This document shows, in pieces, positions 57,985-64,000 of a stretch of 64,000 bases of DNA (within the stretch, counting starts at the first letter, position 1; every line of letters begins with the position of its first letter). Source of the stretch: Panaeolus papilionaceus. Its lineage: Eukaryota > Basidiomycota > Agaricomycetes > Agaricales. The stretch is from assembly GCA_015501605.1 (NCBI GenBank), contig JADNRZ010000024.1, positions 248,001 through 312,000 on the forward strand, given 5' to 3'. A program made the translations under genes and the position numbers. The notes under the pieces were generated by a model. That model had not been told where the DNA came from. It searched no databases and worked only from the letters and a program-made list of their open reading frames with translations.

Positions 57985-60182
57985 ATGTCATCATCATCGC
58001 CCTCATCGTCATCATTCTCACTCACCCGCCCGTCTTCCTCCCTCCGCCCCGCTCTCAAACTCCTCCTCACACTGCAGACGCTGTCACTGCTCATCTCACG
58101 CACACAGGCGCGGCAAAACTTCACGCTGGACGACAATGACCCCTTAATCATGTATTCTCCCTCTGGTGGTGGATGGACAGAGATTGAGAACCCCCTGGAT
58201 GCGGGAGGTAGTCATATGGTTACGCTTGATTCTAGCAGTCTGGCGACTTTCACGTTTACAGGTGCGTAGCTACGTGTTGCTTTTACTGCGTTGGAGGTGG
58301 AAGGCGTTGTTCTCGCTTTCCTTTCAACATTTTTCGCTTTCCCTCACGCTTTCCCTTTTTCGTCCTAATCTTTGGTTGAATCGGTCACTAACTTATTTTT
58401 GGTATCGCTCATCGTACATCACCCACCCCCTCTTATGACAAAAGGCGTCTACATCGAATTCTGGTCCGCGCTCTGGCCAACAATACTCTCCGCCTCGCTT
58501 TCCCTAGATGGCGCCCCCGCCGTCCGCGTTGATCTACAGGACCACAACTCTCCCGTTGACGATACCGGTGGAGAGACGGTCCAGTCTTCTCCTGTGTGGA
58601 ATTCGGGTGAGCTGGAGAATGGGGAGCATACGTTGATCATTGGGACGTGGGCAGGGGAGAATGTTACTGTGGTTGATACGTTGGTGTGAGTCTATGTTTC
58701 TCTGCGTTTGCTTTGCTACGTTATTGTTCGACTCTTCATCACCCTTTCCTTTCATCCATGCGTCGGCTGTGTCGTTTCTGTGTTGTATTTGTGTTTTATC
58801 CTACCCTCCCTACCTGTGACACAATTGAGCAACGTGCAAGTGTTGTTCCTGGTTCTTACGTTACATGACGTCGTCCATTACACTGTTTTTATTCATTCCT
58901 TCATTCACTGTCGTCTCCTTGACCACCACCCCTACTCATGTTTCCTTGTTTGCAATACTAACGCTCCCTCCCCCTATCTTTCTACAGATACACAGCCCTA
59001 GACTCCACCGATCTCCCTAACCTTCCCCCTCCCATCACACCCTCACCACGCTCCTCAACCCTCCGCCCCGTCCCTTCAGCTACGCAATCCGCCTCGAGCG
59101 CGCCTACGACGACGAAATCCACGCAGACAGGGCTGAGCATCACGCTGGGAGTGGTGTGTACGATATTTGGGCTGGGCGTTATTTATGGGGGGTGGTGGTA
59201 TTGGAGGAGGAGAAAGAGGAGGAGGGATAGTGTTATTATTGAGGATGCGGAGGGGATGGGGGTGGGGTTGAATGGGAATGGGAATGGAGGAGGGGGAGGT
59301 GGGCAGAGAGAGATGAGTTCTTCGCAGATGGCGATGAGCGCTGCGTCTGGCCCTGTGTCTGTTATGGCAGTGCCTGCTTCTACCTCCACCGACCCTAAAC
59401 CTAACGATGATACCACTACCAACGCCAATGGAACGTCGAATTCCAATCGCCGCCGATCTAAACCACGTCCATGGGGTGTCTTACCGCGTACACGACCCTC
59501 AATAGACGTAAGCTCGCCGGATGACGACGACCCGCCGCCTCTCATCACGCTCTCCAATCACTCGTCATCATCATCCTTATCCTCCAATCACGCTTCCGGG
59601 TCCGGGTCAGGAACCGGGTCTGGGAGCACATCACCGCCTAGACGGATGCGTCCTGCGCCTCCGATCCCTGCGAAACGCGCGTCGGCGCAGAATGCGGCAG
59701 GTGCACAGGGAGGAGGGTTGAGTACGATTCCTGAAGGACAGGGGTTAGGGAAGCCGTTGGTGCCTGTGAAGGTGTATAGGCCGTCGCCGCTGAACCCGAA
59801 CAGTGCTGGGATAAACGATGGAGCGAGTCTTGCACCGTCCAGTAGGCATTCGACTGCGTCGAGTTTGAGCGCGACGAGTTCGGGGAGTGGGAGTCAGAGG
59901 GGGTTGATTAAGCCGTCGAGTGTGCCGGTGAAGCCTACGAGAGCTGCGCCTTTGGCCCCTGGGTCGATGGGCGCGACGATACCCGTTCATTCTGTATCAC
60001 CGACGAGTCCAACAAGTCCTGCGTCGCTGATAAACTCGGCGTCACCTACCGTAACGTCGCCGCAGACACAGCCGATCCAGCAACAGATACAAACGCAGAG
60101 AAGTGCGAGACGGTCTACGCAGATTGCGAGGGCGAGTGCGAGGCGGAATAGCGGGGTGGTTGATGATGGGGACGAGCGGTGA
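57985..60182 (+). CDS. TM-B: intact single-pass membrane protein of the TM-NLR module
   Basis: Exons 57985-58261, 58445-58685 and 58988-60182; phases 1 and 2; 570 residues. I chose the second in-frame ATG (MSSSSPS) because homology and the leader begin there. A hydrophobic leader (ALKLLLTLQTLSLLIS) is followed by an ectodomain to about residue 205: FTLDDNDPLIMYSPSGGGW, DAGGSHMVTLD, GVYIEFWSALWPT, HTLIIGTWAGENVTVVDTLV. A Ser/Thr-rich stalk leads to one membrane helix at about 224-245 (ITLGVVCTIFGLGVIYGGWW), then RRRKRRR and a long Ser/Pro/Gly-rich tail. The basic stop-transfer predicts the tail in the cytoplasm. Many Agaricomycete membrane proteins have this layout; no enzyme motif is visible. 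NLR5 follows about 1.3 kb downstream on the same strand. Confidence 0.85.
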
Positions 60183-61439
60183 CGTGCGTTGGGTGTGGCT
60201 CGCTCCATTTTTTTTCGTTTGCTGTTTTGATTGGACGATTAGATGGGAGGTGGATGTTATTTTTGGATTGATTTTTCTTTGACGTTTGATTGAACGTTCG
60301 ACCTGTTCTTTGACTTACCTTGATTTCTATTGTTTTGTATTTTGTTTTGTATATCCTTTTTGCATTCTCGTTTATTGCATGGAATTTGCTTGTTTATTTC
60401 ATACATTCATACATTTTTTTCAATTCCTCTTCACTCGTTTCTCATTCCCCTTCATCATCGCCTTTGCCTCTCTTCCCGCTTTTCCTTCCCTTCTCCTTTT
60501 TCAGTCCCATGTCCCAAATACACGCAACCCATTCAGCCTACTCCTATGCACACCCACCCAATACATTATACATTCACGACACTCATGCCTCTACCCCGCC
60601 ACCAGTATTATTACCACAACTCAAATATTCCGTTGACGTACGCAAGCTCGACGCTGGCGTTTATATCTCGAACCCAATTTATCAGATTCGTCATGCAATC
60701 AATTATATACTTCTTTTTTTGTGTTCAAAGTTTTCGAAGTTGTTTTATCGATACATACTTATCCCTTTCTCTTCTCCTCTCGAATCAAGTTGTAATTTAG
60801 AATTGAGTTATTTGAATGTACTTTGGATTTTTATACGTCATACGTCCGTAGTTTATCACACTTTCTGTGACGAATCGAATTGAATCGATGAACATCCTAT
60901 ATATCACTTCGTTTGATCAGGAGAACAGGCACTGCGCTATGCCTGTTGGTGTCTTATCGTACCCTCTATCCCCGTTGCAGTCGCGGTGTTATTTTGTTTG
61001 CACTGAGGCAGGAGAAGCATGAATCGTGTTGAGAACACGTTATTGGGCGGGTGTGGGACGTTGATACCAGTTTAAAATTTGACACTCATTCAACAATGGC
61101 ATGACATTGACAATGACATACGTCGTGAGATAGGAGTGGATCAGTACTATTGCTCAGAGTCCTTTCCACAGACAGCCAAGTTAGGCCCAGACAAAAAGTG
61201 CTTGATGGTGTCCTCGTTTGATCCTCTGAAACATACCTGCTTTGAGCTGATCCTAAGCCAATCTGAGGTTACAGAACACGGAAAGAGAGCCGCATTCTCG
61301 TATTCCCAGGCAATCGGTGAACGATACACAGCCATATCATACAGGAGCAATGCCCACGTGTCACGCGTGTCTTTACAGGTTCTAAAACCATGCCATAGCA
61401 CTGCACGTGTGACGCAATAGTGGACACCGCCTCAAATGG
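60183..61439. other. Intergenic between TM-B and NLR5
   Basis: To about 60870 it is the TM 3' region shared with TM-C and TM-D. From 60890 to 61440 nothing is recognised; opposing ORFs at about 61079-61420 overlap each other and lack motifs. Confidence 0.55.
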
Positions 61440-61445
61440 GCGCAC

Positions 61446-61452
61446 TATAAAT
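61446..61452 (+). promoter_or_regulatory. TATA-like box of NLR5
   Basis: TATAAAT lies 72 bp before the chosen start codon. Confidence 0.4.
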
Positions 61453-61517
61453 GTGCCACGAACAGGATGGTGGGCCTGTGTAAATTCATATCGTCCATGT
61501 CTTCTGAGCCCTCCATC

Positions 61518-64000
61518 ATGTCGCCCCAGGTGCTACCTGCGGGAAGTCGGACACTAATCAATCACCTCACTTACAATGTCCAGCAAATAACCAACGCCAA
61601 CGGTATGTACCCAGCCGATATCCTCATAGAAATGACATTGAAACCCATTCACAAGACCCAGCATTCCGACTTCTCTATGATCACATCTGTGTCGCTGCCT
61701 ACGATAACTCGGACCAAGTGGACCAGATGAAATGCTATCCTGGAACCCGAACTCTCTTGCTTGAGCGTCTAGAGAACTGGCTTTCTGTGCCAGGGAATGC
61801 TCGTCGTCTGCTGACCTGGCTCGATGGACCGATGGGATCGGGGAAAACGGCAGTTGCGAGAACAATGGCAGAGCGTGTGTCTGCGAACAACAAACTTCTT
61901 GGTACCTTCATATTCAGGAGAGGACAACCTGGGAGGAACGATGCCACGCGCTTTGTGGCTACTCTCGCTTATCAAATAGCCCTATCCATTCCCCTTGTAC
62001 GCCCGTATATCGAAGAAAGGCTTAATCACGATCCCTCTGTTCTTCAACAATCGCTCTCTCGACAACTTGACGCGCTCATTCTGGAACCCCTTCGACGTAT
62101 GCGATCACAGAACCCCGATATGGACGTCGCAACGCTTCCGAACCTCATCATAGTGGATGGATTGGACGAGTGCGGTGCGGACAAGGAATCAGGCAAGGAA
62201 GAAATGCAGACCAAAGTCTTGGATCTCCTCCACCGTCTCGCTTTGTCGCAGGACGTGCTTCCGTTTGCCGTTCTGATCCACAGTCGACCCGAGAAGCACA
62301 TCAAGAACTGGTTCAGTCTGGAATCGCACGAGGAGATAACGAATCGGTTAACTCTCGATTCATCGTATCAACCGGATAATGATATCCGATTTTTCGTCAC
62401 TCAAAGCTTCCTCGCAATCCTCGATCAACACCCTAATCGAGCTCTTCTACCCCCCGGTTGGCCTTACAAAGTAACAGATTCTGATGGCGTCGCTTGGGAA
62501 CCCATTGAGATTCTTGTGTACCGTTCCTCGGGGCAGTTCATCTATGCTGCCGTCACCATGAAATTCATTGCATCTCAGCATTGTCGCCCGGATAAGCGTC
62601 TGCTCTCTGTCCTCTCATCCAACGATCATCATTCTCCCGATGCGCCAAATGCCATTATCGACTCCCTCTATGCTCAGGTTTTGAATTCTACCGACGACCA
62701 CGAGACTGTGAAGCAGATATTGGCATTCCAGAATATTGTACGTGGGGTGGATGATCTTCGACCCGTCCCACTTTCCAGAATTTTATCTGTGTTATCTATC
62801 TCGAAGGAGGATTTTTATCATTGTCTCCAGCAGTTGGAATCGCTGCTGACCCTGCAGAACCCTTTCCTCAAGTTTCACCATTCGTCGTTTGGTGAATTTC
62901 TTGCAATCCCCAATCGCTCAGCGGCTTGGTTCATTGACGACAACAATTATCGTTCTCGTTTTGCGCTGCGTGTGCTGAGACTATTTCGTGACGGTAGGTA
63001 CCATAACAACTGGAAGAGCCTGGATATTCACTTACACAATGTACTTGCTTCCAGAGACGTATGTTGGTGCCCAGATATCTTTCCTTCGCATCGCGAGTCC
63101 TATTGTATTTTCCCGCTTTGATAAGGTGTCACCAGACGTGCGCCAAGAACTGGAGCAATTTTGCGACTTTCCCAACTCGTCGTATGGTCCATCTGTTGAC
63201 CGCTTCCTCTCTCAAGTGCCACTCAGCATCTTCATTCGGCTAGCTAGATGGATCGAACCTCTCTGGGCTACATTCACCATGACTTATTCGATTCAAGGAT
63301 ACACATTGAGACGTCATCTTGCCGCATTGATAAAACCACACATACAACCCCACCTCAAAGACCCAGGCTCATTTGCTCGTTTTCTGTGTTGGGCCGCCTA
63401 TGTCCCTGGTAGCACATTGTCAACTCGTAAGTGTGATTTATTTGTTTCCTCGGTCGGGTATTAATTCACACATATAATAGAGCACCGCGACAATGCATTG
63501 TCCAACCATCGCTGGCCTGAGGACCTTCGTCGTATCTTGCTCATCATGACAGTGTTGCAAGACGAATTATATACTTCTTGGCCCTTTTATTACAGAGAAC
63601 TCTGCACCCTGTTCTCCATTCCCTCGAAGAAGTTCCTGTACGATGCATTGCTCATAGTTCTCAAGACATTGGAGCTCGGCCTTCGAGATTCTAGGAGGCA
63701 AGTTTAGACGCCACATTCCTAAGTCTCCAATGACCTTGCTGATCCATGTTGTACCGTGACTGCTTTATGATCAGGTGGAAATACCCAGCAGTCAATCCCA
63801 GAGAGTGGTGGAAGGAACCTCGTGACAGAGCAATTTTTCGGACAATTTTTAAGGGAACAATAATGGACATCTCACCCGATATTTGGATTTATATCCTGGA
63901 TTGTGAGCAAACGTTGCAGGATGATTTTCGTACCAACATCCAAAATTTTCTGGTGAGGTGTTTTTGTTTTGGGCTATTTTTCTAATACTCATCTGCCGGT
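61518..64000 (+). CDS. NLR5: NACHT-domain STAND NTPase (runs off window)
   Basis: Exons 61518-61602, 61656-62993, 63055-63426, 63481-63697 and 63775-63952 are complete and in phase (730 codons). The last intron opens at 63953 (GTGAGG), and the final exon, about 100 codons in paralogs, lies beyond the window. Start chosen to match MSSQ/MSPQ in NLR1, NLR2 and NLR4; an in-frame ATG 21 bp upstream is possible. Walker A GPMGSGKTA, Walker B LIIVDGLDECG and LIHSRPEKHI are present. Intron 4 uses GCAAG as donor. Exon 5 is 6 bp longer than in NLR1 and NLR2 (insert near FKGTIMDIS). It forms the plus-strand TM-NLR pair with TM-B. Confidence 0.88.

Noticed and set aside
61079..61420. 113-codon ORF upstream of NLR5
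   Set aside because: Overlaps an equally long ORF on the other strand, and neither has a family signature.
1..64000. tRNA or rRNA genes
   Set aside because: I looked for cloverleaf-type B-box sequence and rRNA-like stretches and found none convincing; a tRNAscan run would be decisive.

Overview
The window looks like an Agaricomycete (mushroom-type basidiomycete) nuclear genome. Genes are broken by many 50-60 bp GT-AG introns, there is an array of NACHT-type STAND NTPases (fungal NLRs), and the mobile elements (Plavaka/CACTA-like, Copia, Tc1/mariner-like) are typical of that group. I saw no tRNA, rRNA, CRISPR or prokaryotic operon signals. All calls come from reading the sequence; no database search was run. 

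Core theme: a repeated two-gene module, a single-pass membrane protein gene (TM) followed head-to-tail by an NLR gene on the same strand. It occurs at 0-3.9 kb (NLR relic + broken TM-A, minus), 21.8-28 kb (intact NLR1 + broken TM-C, minus), 39.7-44.8 kb (intact NLR2 + broken TM-D, minus) and 58-64 kb (intact TM-B + NLR5 running off the window, plus). Lone NLRs sit between: pseudogene NLR3 (45.8-48.7 kb), a C-terminal relic (48.8-51.4 kb), intact NLR4 (53.6-56.5 kb, flanked by ~0.8 kb direct repeats), and another C-terminal relic at 20.9 kb. NLR1, NLR2, NLR4 and NLR5 share one exon plan; NLR1 and NLR2 both resolve to 830 codons and NLR4 to 836. 

Mobile elements have been inserted all through this array. 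(1) 1.68-3.11 kb: a foldback element with two 603 bp arms, in intron 2 of TM-A. (2) 6.26-20.26 kb: an old multicopy, transposase-like gene split by a 10.8 kb Copia element, which is itself split by a 3.4 kb mariner-like transposon and a 1.77 kb GTTTAAAC-rich element; a 201 bp solo LTR and a nonsense codon also hit the host gene. Removing each insert with one target-site copy restores the frame every time. (3) 28.35-39.19 kb: an apparently complete CACTA/Plavaka-like element with TAA target duplication and three intact spliced genes: a Tnp2-type transposase (1035 aa), an unknown 808 aa protein, and a 773 aa protein that looks like the transcription elongation factor Spt5 (NGN and KOW motifs plus a degenerate C-terminal repeat). 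(4) 49.21-51.26 kb: a non-autonomous, Mutator-like element (9 bp target duplication) packed with CCGTGCA/TGCACGG motif clusters. 

Overall this is an NLR birth-and-death locus that is also dense in transposons. The two points I rate most novel are the recurrent TM-NLR pair (a possible surface-sensor plus intracellular-NLR unit) and the Spt5-like gene carried by the CACTA-like element.
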